Positions 1-9,865 of a stretch of DNA of 64,000 nt are shown here, piece after piece. Below the pieces are notes generated by a model. The model did not search any database and had not been told where the DNA came from. It saw only the letters and a program-made list of their open reading frames with translations. Origin of the DNA: SB25 sp029560875 (lineage in GTDB: Bacteria > Bacteroidota > Bacteroidia > Bacteroidales > Tenuifilaceae); the NCBI GenBank assembly GCA_035388225.1, contig DAOOPM010000003.1, positions 62,001 to 126,000 of the forward strand, read 5' to 3'. Every line of letters starts with the position of its first letter. Within the stretch, counting starts at the first letter, position 1. Made by a program: the position numbers and the translations under genes.

Positions 1-777
1 GACGATTTGTCCAAGCAGGCTGTTTCTTATCGCGAAGTTTCTCTTTTGCTTCGGAGACCCCCTGGACGTGAAGCCTATCCTGGAGATGTATTTTACCTTC
101 ACTCAAGATTACTTGAGCGAGCTGCAAAAATTATTGCTTCCGACGAGATTGCAGCAAGTATGAACGATCTCCCGGCTTCACTTAAACCAATTGTTAAGGG
201 AGGTGGATCTTTAACAGCATTGCCAATTATCGAAACTCAGGCAGGCGACGTTTCTGCATATATTCCAACAAATGTGATATCCATTACTGATGGTCAAATA
301 TTTTTGGAGTCTAACTTGTTTAATAATGGCGTAAGACCTGCAATTAATGTTGGTATTTCGGTATCGAGGGTTGGAGGAAAGGCTCAGATTAAGTCCATGC
401 GCAAAGTTGCAGGTACTCTTAAACTCGACCAAGCGCAGTATAGAGAACTAGAGGCATTCGCAAAGTTTGGTTCTGATTTGGATGCCGCAACATTAGCAGT
501 TTTGGATAAGGGTTCCAAAAACGTTGAGATTCTTAAACAGGGTCAGTACCAGCCTTTACCTGTTGAGCAACAAATTGCCATAATTTTCTGCGGAACCAAG
601 GGCTTACTTAAGGGCATTGCTGTAAACAAGGTTCGCGATTTTGAAAAGGACTTTTTAAATAGATGTCAGATTAAGCACAAGGAAGAATTGGCTAGAATTG
701 CCAATGGTGAGTTCTCTGATGATATTGCTGATGCATTAACCCTTTTAGCCGAGGAGGTTTCAAAAAATTACAAGTAA
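1..777 (+). CDS. atpA: ATP synthase F1 subunit alpha (3' part)
   Basis: This is the C-terminal 258 residues of the F1 alpha subunit, the non-catalytic nucleotide-binding partner of beta in the F1 head. The reading frame is open from base 1, so the start lies outside the window. The first residues read DDLSKQAVSYREVSLLLRRP, followed by GREAYPGDVFYLHSRLLERA and the ISITDGQIFLE and NVGISVSRVGG motifs, all typical of alpha. The all-helical C-terminal domain is complete. The atpG start follows six bases after the stop, so the two are co-transcribed. Identification is certain. Only the upstream part of the operon is missing. Confidence 0.98.
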   Translation, partial: DDLSKQAVSYREVSLLLRRPPGREAYPGDVFYLHSRLLERAAKIIASDEIAASMNDLPASLKPIVKGGGSLTALPIIETQAGDVSAYIPTNVISITDGQIFLESNLFNNGVRPAINVGISVSRVGGKAQIKSMRKVAGTLKLDQAQYRELEAFAKFGSDLDAATLAVLDKGSKNVEILKQGQYQPLPVEQQIAIIFCGTKGLLKGIAVNKVRDFEKDFLNRCQIKHKEELARIANGEFSDDIADALTLLAEEVSKNYK

Positions 778-783
778 CGAGTC

Positions 784-1662
784 ATGGCAAACCTTAAGGA
801 AATAAGAACTAGAATATCTTCGGTTTCTTCTACTAAGAAGATAACTAGTGCTATGAAAATGGTTTCTGCCGCTAAATTTAAAAAAGCACAGAATAATCTT
901 ATCAAGTTCAGACCCTTTAATGAAAAAATTTCCTTTTTTGTTGAAGATTTAGGCTCAAGTAATAGTTTAAAAAATTTGAGTTATTTTACTTTTAGAAAGG
1001 AGATTAAGAATGTTGCTATACTACTTATTACATCAAACAATAGTATGTGTGGGGCTTTTAACTCAACAATTATAAAAGCTGCAATTCAGGCTCATTCATC
1101 AATCCAGGAAAGAAATCCTTATGCCAACATTACTTTCTACTGTTTAGGAAAAAAGGGTGAGGATGTTTTGCGGAGGGCAAAGTATAGGGTGGAGCAAATA
1201 AATCCTACCTATATTGATAAGCCCAAAATGGAGTCTACTAACGAAATTTTCGATTATTTCTTTAAACTTTACAATCAAGGTAAACTTGATAGGGTTGAGT
1301 TAGTTTACAATAGGTTTAAAAATGCTGCATCGCAAATTCAGATAAATGAAACACTTTTACCTATTTTAAAGCAAAGTAAATCAAAAGATAATAAAATTTT
1401 AAATAAACCAATAGTAGAACCAGAGCCCAAAATACTATTGGAAAAGTTATTGCCCTATTATCTTAAAAACAAACTACATTCAGCAATATTAGAAAGTTCT
1501 GCTGCAGAGCATGGTGCACGCATGACCGCAATGCACCAAGCAACAGAGAATGCAACCACATTGCTTAACAATTTAGTGTTGGATTACAACAAGGCTCGGC
1601 AGGCTGCAATTACCAACGAGATTTTAGAGATTGTTTCGGGTGCAAACGCACTAAAAGAATAA
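784..1662 (+). CDS. atpG: ATP synthase F1 subunit gamma
   Basis: The 292-residue gamma subunit forms the rotating central stalk of F1. The N-terminal helix (MANLKEIRTRISSVSSTKKI, then TSAMKMVSAAKFKKAQ) and the C-terminal helix (HGARMTAMHQATENATTLLN to the end) are the two long antiparallel helices that enter the alpha3beta3 ring. The middle carries the usual Rossmann-like domain. Length is normal for the family. It follows atpA closely and ends at a strong terminator, so it is the last gene of this ATP synthase transcript. The catalytic beta gene atpD is not next door but about 61 kb downstream on the same strand. Confidence 0.97.
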   Translation: MANLKEIRTRISSVSSTKKITSAMKMVSAAKFKKAQNNLIKFRPFNEKISFFVEDLGSSNSLKNLSYFTFRKEIKNVAILLITSNNSMCGAFNSTIIKAAIQAHSSIQERNPYANITFYCLGKKGEDVLRRAKYRVEQINPTYIDKPKMESTNEIFDYFFKLYNQGKLDRVELVYNRFKNAASQIQINETLLPILKQSKSKDNKILNKPIVEPEPKILLEKLLPYYLKNKLHSAILESSAAEHGARMTAMHQATENATTLLNNLVLDYNKARQAAITNEILEIVSGANALKE

Positions 1663-1689
1663 AAAAAGGCGGGATAACCCGCCTTTTTT
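1662..1689. terminator. Bidirectional terminator between atpG and the Na/Pi transporter
   Basis: A perfect 12-bp inverted repeat (AAAAAAGGCGGG / CCCGCCTTTTTT) with a 4-nt loop starts in the atpG stop codon. A/T runs on both sides let it stop transcription from atpG and from the convergent transporter gene. Confidence 0.9.
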
Positions 1690-3417
1690 CTATTTTGGAA
1701 AATATCCCTTCGCTTTGACGGGTTTTTCTATTTCCGCTACCGCTTCCGAGACATTTATAATGTAATCGCCCATTTTTTCGCAATCGTTGAACAAATCACC
1801 GTATATTACACCTGCTTGATATTTATACTTATTGGCCTCAACATTTTTAATATGCTCTTCCTTTAACACCTCTCTAAGATTATTAATTTTCTCTTCAATT
1901 TCATAAACGGGTCCCATGTTGATACCGGGATCCTTTTGACCAGCTTCTAGGTTTTGAATCATCAGTAACAAGGATTCATCAAGTAGTTCGAACATTTTGT
2001 TCATATTGTTTCGAACCTCTTGACTAAACCAAATCTTAGCATCTCGCTTACGCTTCATGGTTCTGGCTAGAGCATAGTTGCTATCTGCAACCGACTCAAT
2101 TTCGCTAATTATTCTAAACATTGCTTGTAACTTCCTTGAACTTTCGTCACTTAATTCGTAGGTGGAAACTTTGTTTAGATATGTGGCAATTTCAACCTCA
2201 ACCCTATCGCTTATGCCTTCGTATTTTTCAATACGCTCATAAATTGAGTCAAACTCTTTATCGTTTGTTTCATTGAATAAGTTTTTTACAAAACCGAACA
2301 TTTTAATTGTTCTTTTTCCATAAATTAATATTTCTTTATGTGCCTGAACAAGAGAAAGTTCCGCGGTTGATAAAAGTCCAATATTGATATGAACTAATCT
2401 AAACTCTTCTTCCTCTTCTTTTTTTGAAGGGACCATCCAGGTAACTATTTTTACAATTAAGGGTGTAAACCAAACCAAAACAAGGGTATTGATTAGGTTG
2501 AAACTAGTGTGAAAAATACTAAGAGCAAAAGGAATGGTATTTAAATTCTCGTAAGGAGAATTCCCTGTGTTATAAACTAAAAATTTAGATATAGCATTGG
2601 TATATGGGTAGAATACAAGCAACAGCCAAAAAACGCCAAGAAGGTTAAAAATCAAATGTGCTCTGGCTGCCCTTTTTGCTGAAACGTTACCTACAAAAGC
2701 AGCAATGTTAGCGGTCACTGTTGTGCCAATATTTTCACCTAACACCATTGCCGCACCTAATTCATACGAAATCCAACCCTGGTTACACATTACTAAAGTT
2801 AATGCCATAGTTGCGCTAGACGATTGGATAACTAAAGTAAGGATAGTACCTATAAACAAAAACAAAAGTACAGATGCATAACCCATATTGGAGTAGTTGG
2901 AAAGAAAGGCAAACATTTCTGGGTTTTGATCTATTCTGGGAACAGAGTTTTTCAAGTAATCTAGTCCAAGGAAGAGTAAAGAAAAACCAACAATAAATTC
3001 TCCCCAAGATTTTAACGATGATTTTTTTGAGAACATCAGCGGAAATCCAACGCCAATTAGTGGAATGGCTATAAGAGATATACTAAATTTAAACCCTAAG
3101 AGAGAAATTAACCAGGCAGTAACGGTTGTTCCAATATTTGCTCCCATTATTACGCCAACAGACTGAACTAACGACAATAAACCAGCATTAACAAAACTTA
3201 CGACCATAACGGTGGTTGCTGACGATGATTGGATTACAGTAGTTACCAACAACCCTACCACAATCCCCATAAATCTGTTCGAAGTTATTGCAGAAAGGAT
3301 AGAGCGCATCTTATCGCCTGCAACCTTTTGGAGCGATTCGCTCATCATCTTCATTCCGTAAAGAAAAAGCCCCAAAGAACCTATAAGGTTCAAAAATTCT
3401 AACAATCCGTAATTCAT
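1690..3417 (-). CDS. Na/Pi cotransporter family protein with PhoU-like domain
   Basis: This 575-residue inner-membrane protein belongs to the NptA/YjbB sodium-phosphate cotransporter family. The membrane half carries the two inverted-repeat signatures: QSSSATT at about residues 63-69 and QSSSAT at about 198-203. Each is followed by a GANIGTT or GENIGTT motif (about 92-98 and 227-233). The cytoplasmic C-terminal part, from about residue 350, is charged, helical and PhoU-like, which suggests phosphate-linked control of transport or efflux. It converges with atpG and is transcribed alone. A -7-like element (reverse complement of 3452-3459, TAAATTTG) lies upstream without a clear -33 box. The transported ion is inferred from the family. 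Confidence 0.9.
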   Translation of the reverse strand: MNYGLLEFLNLIGSLGLFLYGMKMMSESLQKVAGDKMRSILSAITSNRFMGIVVGLLVTTVIQSSSATTVMVVSFVNAGLLSLVQSVGVIMGANIGTTVTAWLISLLGFKFSISLIAIPLIGVGFPLMFSKKSSLKSWGEFIVGFSLLFLGLDYLKNSVPRIDQNPEMFAFLSNYSNMGYASVLLFLFIGTILTLVIQSSSATMALTLVMCNQGWISYELGAAMVLGENIGTTVTANIAAFVGNVSAKRAARAHLIFNLLGVFWLLLVFYPYTNAISKFLVYNTGNSPYENLNTIPFALSIFHTSFNLINTLVLVWFTPLIVKIVTWMVPSKKEEEEEFRLVHINIGLLSTAELSLVQAHKEILIYGKRTIKMFGFVKNLFNETNDKEFDSIYERIEKYEGISDRVEVEIATYLNKVSTYELSDESSRKLQAMFRIISEIESVADSNYALARTMKRKRDAKIWFSQEVRNNMNKMFELLDESLLLMIQNLEAGQKDPGINMGPVYEIEEKINNLREVLKEEHIKNVEANKYKYQAGVIYGDLFNDCEKMGDYIINVSEAVAEIEKPVKAKGYFPK

Positions 3418-3654
3418 ATATTTTTATTTATTCAACTCATATTGACCCATGCAAATTTAACCCTATGAATTAGAAAAAAAAACATACCTATAATAAACAT
3501 CTCATTTATAGTTTTTTTATTCATAAATATCAAATATACTGATATCAGCATTAATTATATTTACTATTAATTTATTTAATCGTATTTAAATATCTATATA
3601 ATAATTTTTTAAAACACAAAAATTTTATTAATTAAATCTACAAACCATAACATT
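3418..3654. other. AT-rich divergent intergenic region
   Basis: This gap between two divergent genes is very A+T-rich, with many short A and T runs. A perfect 10-bp palindrome CTGATATCAG lies at about 3539-3548 and could be an operator, but nothing else supports that. No ORF or RNA gene is seen. Confidence 0.5.
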
Positions 3655-3686
3655 TTTGTGATTAAGTTAAATATGGCTTATATTCG
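3655..3686 (+). promoter_or_regulatory. Bacteroidetes-type promoter of the RND-like exporter
   Basis: TTTG at 3655-3658, a 20-nt spacer and TATATTCG at 3679-3686 match the phylum consensus TTTG-N19-20-TAnnTTTG with one mismatch. The predicted transcription start is near 3693, about 23 nt before the ATG at 3716. Confidence 0.6.
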
Positions 3687-3715
3687 CTCGTTTACTTAGA
3701 GAAAAATTTTGGATT

Positions 3716-6091
3716 ATGTTTCATAACGCAGCAAAACTGATTTTAAGGGGTAGAGTTTTTTTCTTGTTATTAATTCTGTCAATAACCGCCTTCATGGCCT
3801 GGCAGGCTCAATTTCTAAAGCTTTCGTACAAACCAGCGCCCCTCCTTCCTCAAACCGATAGCGTTTTTATTATGAACGAGAAGGTTAGCCAACTTTTTGG
3901 GAAAGGCGAGAATATTATGGTTATTGGAGTTAAGGATAGCCTTTTCTTTTCACAAAAACATTTCAGACAATGGACGTCGTTGGAAAAGAAACTGCTGGAA
4001 ATTGACGGCGTTGAAAATGTTTTCTCGGCTGTTGATGCTGTAAACCTGATTAAGAATACCGATATAAAAAAGTTTGTTCCACAGAAGATTTTTTCAGACA
4101 CAATTGCCAACGAACAGTTGGATAGTGCAGCACATGTCTTTAAGTCGCAGGTGTTTTATCAAGGCTTGTTGTATAATCCCGAAACGGATGCTTATTTGAT
4201 GATAGTAACGCTTAACCGCGAAAAAATTACTCAAAAGGATAGAATCGGTTTAATTAAAAATGTAGTTGACTTATGTAAAATTTACGAGGAATCAACGGGA
4301 AATAAAATCCGTTATTCTGGTTTACCCTACATAAGAGTAACGGTTGGAGAGATGATTAAATTTGAGATGTTCCTCTTTGTTGCTCTTGCTGTTCTAGTTA
4401 CCACAATCATTCTACTAATTCTTTTCCGCTCTTTCAAGATAGTTGCAATATCAATGTTAGTAGTCGGAATATCAGTAATTTGGTCGTTAGGCTCTATTAC
4501 CCTTTTCGGATACGAATTAACTTTACTTACAGGGGTTGTCCCTCCATTGCTAATTATTATTGGAGTTCCCAACTGTATCTACTTGATTAATAAGTTTCAT
4601 CATGAATTTTATCATCATGGAAACAGAGCAAAGGCTTTATATAGAGTAATTATTAGGATTGGAAGTGCTACTTTTTTAACAAACCTTACTACTGCTGCTG
4701 GTTTTGCTACTTTTATAGTAACCAAAACACAAATTCTGAAGGAGTTTGGCGTTGTTGCTTCAATAAACGTTATAGGTATATTTTTTATCTCGCTGATAAT
4801 GATTCCTGTAATATTTAGTTTTATTCCAAAACCCAAGGAACGGCACCTTAAGCATTTATCAAGTAGTGGTTTCAAAACAGCAATAACTAGAATTGTTTTT
4901 ACCACGCTTTATAAACGAAAAATTGTTTTTGTTGTAGCACTATCCTTTGTAGTGGTTGGTCTTTTTGGAGTTTCGCTAATTAAGGCAAAAGGTTATATGG
5001 TTGATGATGTTCCCAGAAACCATACTGTTCAAAAAGACCTTAAATTTTTTGAGAGTAACTTTACAGGCGTCATGCCTCTCGAAATAATTTATGATTCTGG
5101 CAGACCCAATGGCTACACGAGCGCTGCTTCGTTTACCAAGGTAGACATGCTTCAAGAGCGGTTAAAGAAACATGAAGAATTATCCAAACCCCTTTCAATT
5201 GTTGAGGCATCGAAATTTGCTCGTCAGGCCTATTTCAATGGTAACGAAACCCACTATAAATTACCCGGAGCATTTGAAAGAGCGTTCATCCTATCTTATC
5301 TGCCTAAAAGTATTGGTGTTAGCGATATGTTTGCCAAAATGGTAGATTCAACTGGTCAGTATGTGCGGTTGATGTATAACGTTGCCGATGTGGGCTCGGT
5401 TAGAATGACAGAGCTTTTCGACAGTATTAAGTGCGATGTAGATTCTGTTTTTCATGAGCAGTCGCCACAAGTCTTGGTTGCTGGTGCTAGCGTGGTTTAT
5501 TCCAAAGGAATCGATTATTTAATTCACAGTCTCCTTTCTAGTCTTGTTTTGGCTATTGTTGTAATTTCCCTTACTATAGCTTGGCTGTTCCGCAAGTTTA
5601 AAATGGTTGTTTTTGCCGTTTCGGTTAATATGATTCCTTTAATACTCACTGGTGCGGCAATGGGATTTTTGGGGATAAACTTAAAGCCCAGTACTGTAAT
5701 AGTTTTTAGTATAGCATTTGGTATTGCAGTTGATAATTCCATTCATTTCCTTTCCAAGTATAGGCAAGAACTTCGTAGAACCAATAAGAACACCAAGGAG
5801 TCGGTTATTTATGCAATTCGTGAAACCGGTATAAGCATGATTTATACTTCTATCGTTCTATTTTTTGGCTTTGGAGTATTTGCTGCGTCAAAATTTGGTG
5901 GAACACAATCGCTCGGGCTTTTAGTTGCTATTACCCTCTTATTTGCTGTTTTGGCAAACCTTTTTATTCTCCCTTCGGTTCTATTGAAATTCGACAGACC
6001 GGTTTGTCGCGATGTTGAACCAGAGGAGGAGCCCGCACTTGAAATTTCAACTGGATTTGAAGAAGATGAAGAAATTGAAAAACAGCACTAA
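3716..6091 (+). CDS. RND-superfamily (MMPL/SSD-type) exporter
   Basis: The protein has 791 residues and the pseudo-twofold architecture of the MMPL-type RND family (COG1033). There is a TM helix at about residues 12-30, then a large periplasmic loop, five TM helices (about 215-375), a second TM helix (about 405-425), a second periplasmic loop and five more TM helices (about 640-765). The TM4 region reads FSIAFGIAVDNSIHFLSKYR, with the acidic/Asn residues expected of proton-driven members. The short cytoplasmic tail is acidic. Family members export lipids, hopanoids or other hydrophobic molecules; the substrate here is unknown. The polyprenyl synthase gene begins 2 bases after the stop, so the pair is probably co-transcribed and an isoprenoid-linked substrate is conceivable. 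Confidence 0.85.
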   Translation: MFHNAAKLILRGRVFFLLLILSITAFMAWQAQFLKLSYKPAPLLPQTDSVFIMNEKVSQLFGKGENIMVIGVKDSLFFSQKHFRQWTSLEKKLLEIDGVENVFSAVDAVNLIKNTDIKKFVPQKIFSDTIANEQLDSAAHVFKSQVFYQGLLYNPETDAYLMIVTLNREKITQKDRIGLIKNVVDLCKIYEESTGNKIRYSGLPYIRVTVGEMIKFEMFLFVALAVLVTTIILLILFRSFKIVAISMLVVGISVIWSLGSITLFGYELTLLTGVVPPLLIIIGVPNCIYLINKFHHEFYHHGNRAKALYRVIIRIGSATFLTNLTTAAGFATFIVTKTQILKEFGVVASINVIGIFFISLIMIPVIFSFIPKPKERHLKHLSSSGFKTAITRIVFTTLYKRKIVFVVALSFVVVGLFGVSLIKAKGYMVDDVPRNHTVQKDLKFFESNFTGVMPLEIIYDSGRPNGYTSAASFTKVDMLQERLKKHEELSKPLSIVEASKFARQAYFNGNETHYKLPGAFERAFILSYLPKSIGVSDMFAKMVDSTGQYVRLMYNVADVGSVRMTELFDSIKCDVDSVFHEQSPQVLVAGASVVYSKGIDYLIHSLLSSLVLAIVVISLTIAWLFRKFKMVVFAVSVNMIPLILTGAAMGFLGINLKPSTVIVFSIAFGIAVDNSIHFLSKYRQELRRTNKNTKESVIYAIRETGISMIYTSIVLFFGFGVFAASKFGGTQSLGLLVAITLLFAVLANLFILPSVLLKFDRPVCRDVEPEEEPALEISTGFEEDEEIEKQH

Positions 6092-6092
6092 T

Positions 6093-7064
6093 ATGATTCC
6101 TTATTCCGAGCTAAATAGTATTGTCGCAAACTCATTTTCGAACTTAAACTTTAATAGCGAACCACAAAATCTCTATGAACCAATTAAATATATTTTAGGA
6201 ATTGGAGGTAAAAGAATCCGCCCGATTTTAACATTGGCTGGCTGCAACGTTTTTTCCGATGATATAAAATCGGCAATTAATCCGGCAATTGCCGTTGAGA
6301 TTTTCCATAACTTCACACTTGTACATGACGATATCATGGATAACGCAGACCTTAGGCGTGGAAACGAAACAATTCATAAAAAGTGGAATAATAATATTGC
6401 CATTCTCTCCGGTGATGCAATGACAATTATTGCATATCAGTATCTTGCCTCTTCTAATCCAAAGTATTTAGGAAAAATTGTCGAAATATTTAGCTCTTTT
6501 GCATTGGGTATTTGTGAGGGTCAGCAGTTGGATATGGATTTCGAGAATAGAAAAAAAGTTACTCGCGATGAGTATTTGAAAATGATAGAACTAAAAACCT
6601 CTATTTTGCTCAAAGGAGCCCTTCAGATTGGGGCTGTGCTTGGAGGTGCCAACGATGATGATGTTAAAAATATTGGTGAATTTGGCCGTTGCTTGGGCTT
6701 AGCATTTCAACTTCAGGACGATTTGCTCGATACTTACGGTAACGTTGAAACTTTTGGCAAAAACATTGGGGGCGATATAATGGCAGGCAAAAAAACCATC
6801 TTAACAATTGAAACAATTGAGCGTTTAGGTAACAAGGTAGATGACTTTATTGAACTGTTAGGAAGTAATACCCTGCCTAGGGAATCTAAAGTAAACGAAG
6901 TTATTAGGTTTTACAACGAAGTGGGAGTAAAGGAAATAGTTGAAGGACTTATTGATGACTATTTTAAAAAGGCGCACGAATCATTAACTCAAATATCTGT
7001 TTCAGAAGAACGAAAGGCTGTTCTTGTTGAAATTTCACAAAAACTGATGAATCGAAAAAATTAA
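6093..7064 (+). CDS. Polyprenyl (short/medium-chain isoprenyl) diphosphate synthase
   Basis: This is a class I trans-prenyltransferase that condenses isopentenyl diphosphate with allylic diphosphates. Both aspartate-rich Mg-binding motifs are intact: DDIMD at residues 79-83, followed by NADLRRG, and DDLLD at 209-213. The GGKRIRP motif sits at about 38-44. The start at 6093 gives 323 residues, a normal length, and directly follows the exporter stop. An upstream in-frame extension to 6012 would overlap the exporter and adds only a lysine-rich stretch. Product chain length cannot be fixed from sequence alone; quinone-type octaprenyl or geranylgeranyl diphosphate are both plausible. Confidence 0.9.
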   Translation: MIPYSELNSIVANSFSNLNFNSEPQNLYEPIKYILGIGGKRIRPILTLAGCNVFSDDIKSAINPAIAVEIFHNFTLVHDDIMDNADLRRGNETIHKKWNNNIAILSGDAMTIIAYQYLASSNPKYLGKIVEIFSSFALGICEGQQLDMDFENRKKVTRDEYLKMIELKTSILLKGALQIGAVLGGANDDDVKNIGEFGRCLGLAFQLQDDLLDTYGNVETFGKNIGGDIMAGKKTILTIETIERLGNKVDDFIELLGSNTLPRESKVNEVIRFYNEVGVKEIVEGLIDDYFKKAHESLTQISVSEERKAVLVEISQKLMNRKN

Positions 7065-7163
7065 ATAGACCACAGCATTAAAAACATTTTGATGATTTAT
7101 TGTTTGTTCTCAAACTTTCTTAATTTTATATGAAAATTTATTACCATTAATACAAAATAGTAT

Positions 7164-8003
7164 ATGGAAACCAAACCTTTTAAGTATTTAATCCCTTGGG
7201 ATTTTACTCCAGTTGCCGAGAACGCATTAAAATATGCTATTAAGTTTTGCAGTGCAGGCGAAGGTTGTAGTTTGGTGGAGTTGGTGCATGTGGTTCAAAC
7301 AGGCGGTTTGTTCTCAAAGAGTAAGTTATCAGAAGCGGATGCGCGCGAAAAATTCAAAGAGGATCAGCTGAGAATAAAGGGGCAATACAGCATTGAGGTA
7401 AAAACAACCCTACTAGAGGGCAACCTTTTCGATTCTGTTAGCGAGTATGCTAGCGAAATACAGGCTAGTATGGTTATTATGGGCACCCATGGAATTAAGG
7501 GTGTTCAAAAATTAACTGGGAGTTGGGCTCTTAAAGTTATTGCTGGCTCTGAAATTCCTTTTCTTGTTGTTCAGGATGCCCCATTACGTGAAAAGGTTTT
7601 TGAGCATATGGTTATGCCCATCGATTTTCGTGATGAAGAAAAGGAAAAAATTCAATGGGCTATTAAAGTCGCAACACAGTATGGTACTAAAATACATATC
7701 ATTATACCAAATGCTTTCGATTCTGGAGTTCAAAAGAAGATTAACTATAATTTAGCTTTTGCCAAAAAGCATATGGAGGGTTATAACATTGAGTCGGAAA
7801 TCCACAATGCTGCTAAGGGTAAGAGTTTCCAGGAGGAGATTGTAAATCTTGCGGTTGATATTGAGGCCGATTTAATTCTAATTATGACCACGCCGAACTT
7901 GGACTTTACCGACTACGTTTTTGGCGCACAAGAACAATACGTAATTGCCAACAATTCCAAAATTCCAGTGATGTGTGTAAACCCAGGAACTATTAACCGA
8001 TAG
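7164..8003 (+). CDS. Tandem universal stress protein (UspA family)
   Basis: This cytoplasmic protein of 279 residues is built from two Usp domains (about 1-140 and 145-279). The first begins KYLIPWDFTPVAENALKYA and carries the VIMGTHGIKG loop near residue 105, resembling the ATP-binding G-2x-G-9x-G(S/T) motif. The second domain is more degenerate in the equivalent loop (LILIMTTPNLDFTD), so it probably does not bind nucleotide. Such proteins are induced in stress or growth arrest, and the specific role is unknown. It stands alone between the prenyl synthase and convergent mnmH. Confidence 0.88.
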   Translation: METKPFKYLIPWDFTPVAENALKYAIKFCSAGEGCSLVELVHVVQTGGLFSKSKLSEADAREKFKEDQLRIKGQYSIEVKTTLLEGNLFDSVSEYASEIQASMVIMGTHGIKGVQKLTGSWALKVIAGSEIPFLVVQDAPLREKVFEHMVMPIDFRDEEKEKIQWAIKVATQYGTKIHIIIPNAFDSGVQKKINYNLAFAKKHMEGYNIESEIHNAAKGKSFQEEIVNLAVDIEADLILIMTTPNLDFTDYVFGAQEQYVIANNSKIPVMCVNPGTINR

Positions 8004-8013
8004 TATTATTTCG

Positions 8014-9042
8014 CTATAAATTTTCTAGTAGAGCCTTCTGTGTAAGAAGGCTTTCTATATTTTTATCGGTGTCCTCGGTTAATTCAACAATCAGTGGCTT
8101 ATTCGTTTTGTTCTCCAATCCGTATCGGTAGGTTTTGTCATAGTAGGCTAGCGAAATGGCAACAGCCTCGTCGAACTTTTTTTGGTTGATTAAATCTACA
8201 CACTGCTTTGCTTTATCCAAACCCAGGCGTTTCGATATTCTGTTAACGGATTGAATTAAATCGTCGGGGTTACAGTTCGTATAATCAACCACTAAACGTT
8301 TTACTCTAATATCAAAAGGAATTTCGATAGAAATAACTTTACTTGTGCTCATTTGTTGATGAAATTGTTGAGGAACGAAAACTGTTCCAATGCTTTTGCT
8401 CTCATCCTCAACCCATGTTGGTTTATTTGGGTCGATTTTCATTAATTCCTCAAAAAGCAGGTTCTCAAAAAATTCCGTTGAGGGTTGTTTGGCTTGCCCA
8501 ATCCAACCGAAGGCGGAACCTTTATGATTTGCCAAACCCTCCAGGTCGATAACCTGCTCGTCTTTAGCCTTTAAATGCTGAAGCAGTTCCGTTTTACCGC
8601 TTCCGGTCATTCCACCAAGGACAATAAGTTTGAATGGCGATTCAAAGCATTCCAGTGCTTTTCGTCGGTACGATTTGTAGCCACCAACTAAAGCCTTAGC
8701 TTTAAAACCCGATAGGTTAAAAAGCCAAGTCATACTTTTGCTTCGCATTCCACCGCGCCAGCAGTAAACAAGAACCTCTTTCTGCGATGTTATGGATTGG
8801 AGCGTGTTAACAAACGACGATAGTTTGGGGCCAACAGCATCGAGCCCAGCAATAACTGCGTTATATCGGCTTTCGCGAACGTACTTTGTGCCAACCAATG
8901 CTCTTTCCTCGTCGGAAAACAAAGGAATATTTATTGCACCCGGAATATGCGCTTTGGCGTATTCTGCTGGTGAACGAACATCTATTACTGGACAAAAATG
9001 ACGTTTCTGTAAAAAATCCTCTATGCTGATTGTGTCTCTCAT
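8014..9042 (-). CDS. mnmH: tRNA 2-selenouridine synthase
   Basis: MnmH (SelU) replaces the 2-thio sulfur of the wobble uridine in tRNA-Lys/Glu/Gln with selenium, using selenophosphate, via a geranylated intermediate. The N-terminal rhodanese domain has the reactive cysteine at residue 94 (YCWRGGMRS). A P-loop follows at 143-151 (GGMTGSGKT). The length of 342 residues is usual. Its presence implies that the organism makes selenophosphate (SelD), which is not in this window. The next gene on the same strand, AIM24-like, starts 773 bases upstream and ends 9 bases before this one begins, so they may be co-transcribed. Confidence 0.93.
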   Translation of the reverse strand: MRDTISIEDFLQKRHFCPVIDVRSPAEYAKAHIPGAINIPLFSDEERALVGTKYVRESRYNAVIAGLDAVGPKLSSFVNTLQSITSQKEVLVYCWRGGMRSKSMTWLFNLSGFKAKALVGGYKSYRRKALECFESPFKLIVLGGMTGSGKTELLQHLKAKDEQVIDLEGLANHKGSAFGWIGQAKQPSTEFFENLLFEELMKIDPNKPTWVEDESKSIGTVFVPQQFHQQMSTSKVISIEIPFDIRVKRLVVDYTNCNPDDLIQSVNRISKRLGLDKAKQCVDLINQKKFDEAVAISLAYYDKTYRYGLENKTNKPLIVELTEDTDKNIESLLTQKALLENL

Positions 9043-9051
9043 ATTTTGTTT

Positions 9052-9816
9052 TTACTCTAAAAATCCGCCTAAAACCGAGTTATTTTCTTTTCGAGAATTA
9101 CTTCCGTATGGCGAAAGCGCTTGTACAAGTTTACGTATTGGCATTGACTGTAGCCAAACTCTCCCCGTTCCCCTAAGTGTGGCTAAGAACAATCCTTCTC
9201 CTCCAAATACCATACTTTTTAAGCTACCTGTAGTCTCCACATCAAAATCGATTGAGGGTTCAAAGGCAACCACGCAGCCAGTATCAATTCTAAGCGTTTC
9301 GTTATTAAGGTATCGCTCAATAACAGTACCGCCAGCGTGAACAAAGGCCAAGCCATCGCCCTCGAGTCGTTGTAGAATAAATCCTTCTCCACCAACTAAT
9401 CCCGCACCAATTTTGCGGTTAAATTGCATGGATACCTTTGTTCCCATGGCTGCGCATAAAAATCCATCTTTCTGAACTATAAGTGTTCCACCCAGTTTGC
9501 TTAAATCGATAGGTAAAACGGTTCCTGGGTAAGGAGCAGCAAAGGCAACCTTACGCTTTCCGTATCCACGGTTGGTAAAATGCGTCATAAATATTGATTC
9601 CCCAGTAAGCACACGAGCGCCAGCAGAGAGTAATTTACCAAAGAAACCAGCATTTGGTTCTGTTCCATCGCCAAGTTTTGCTTCAAAAGCAATACCATCT
9701 TCCATATAAACCATTGCTCCTGCTTCGGCTATAACTGTTTCAGATGGGTCGAGTTCAACTTCTACTAGTTGAATTGATTCACCCATAATTTTGTAGTCAA
9801 TTTCGTGCGATTTCAT
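9052..9816 (-). CDS. TIGR00266/AIM24-family beta-barrel protein
   Basis: This 254-residue protein of the TIGR00266/AIM24 family is soluble and glycine-rich, made of repeated beta-hairpins. Recognisable family features include VIAEAGAMVYME near residue 30, GFFGKLLSAGARVLTGES at about 58-75, and VAFAAPYPGTVLPIDL further on. No signal peptide or membrane helix is seen. The biochemical function is not established in bacteria. It sits immediately upstream of mnmH on the same strand, with no obvious functional link. Confidence 0.85.
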   Translation of the reverse strand: MKSHEIDYKIMGESIQLVEVELDPSETVIAEAGAMVYMEDGIAFEAKLGDGTEPNAGFFGKLLSAGARVLTGESIFMTHFTNRGYGKRKVAFAAPYPGTVLPIDLSKLGGTLIVQKDGFLCAAMGTKVSMQFNRKIGAGLVGGEGFILQRLEGDGLAFVHAGGTVIERYLNNETLRIDTGCVVAFEPSIDFDVETTGSLKSMVFGGEGLFLATLRGTGRVWLQSMPIRKLVQALSPYGSNSRKENNSVLGGFLE

Positions 9817-9865
9817 TTTTTAAAATATTAAATGTTAAAAAATAGAATAAACACTTTAATTTAGA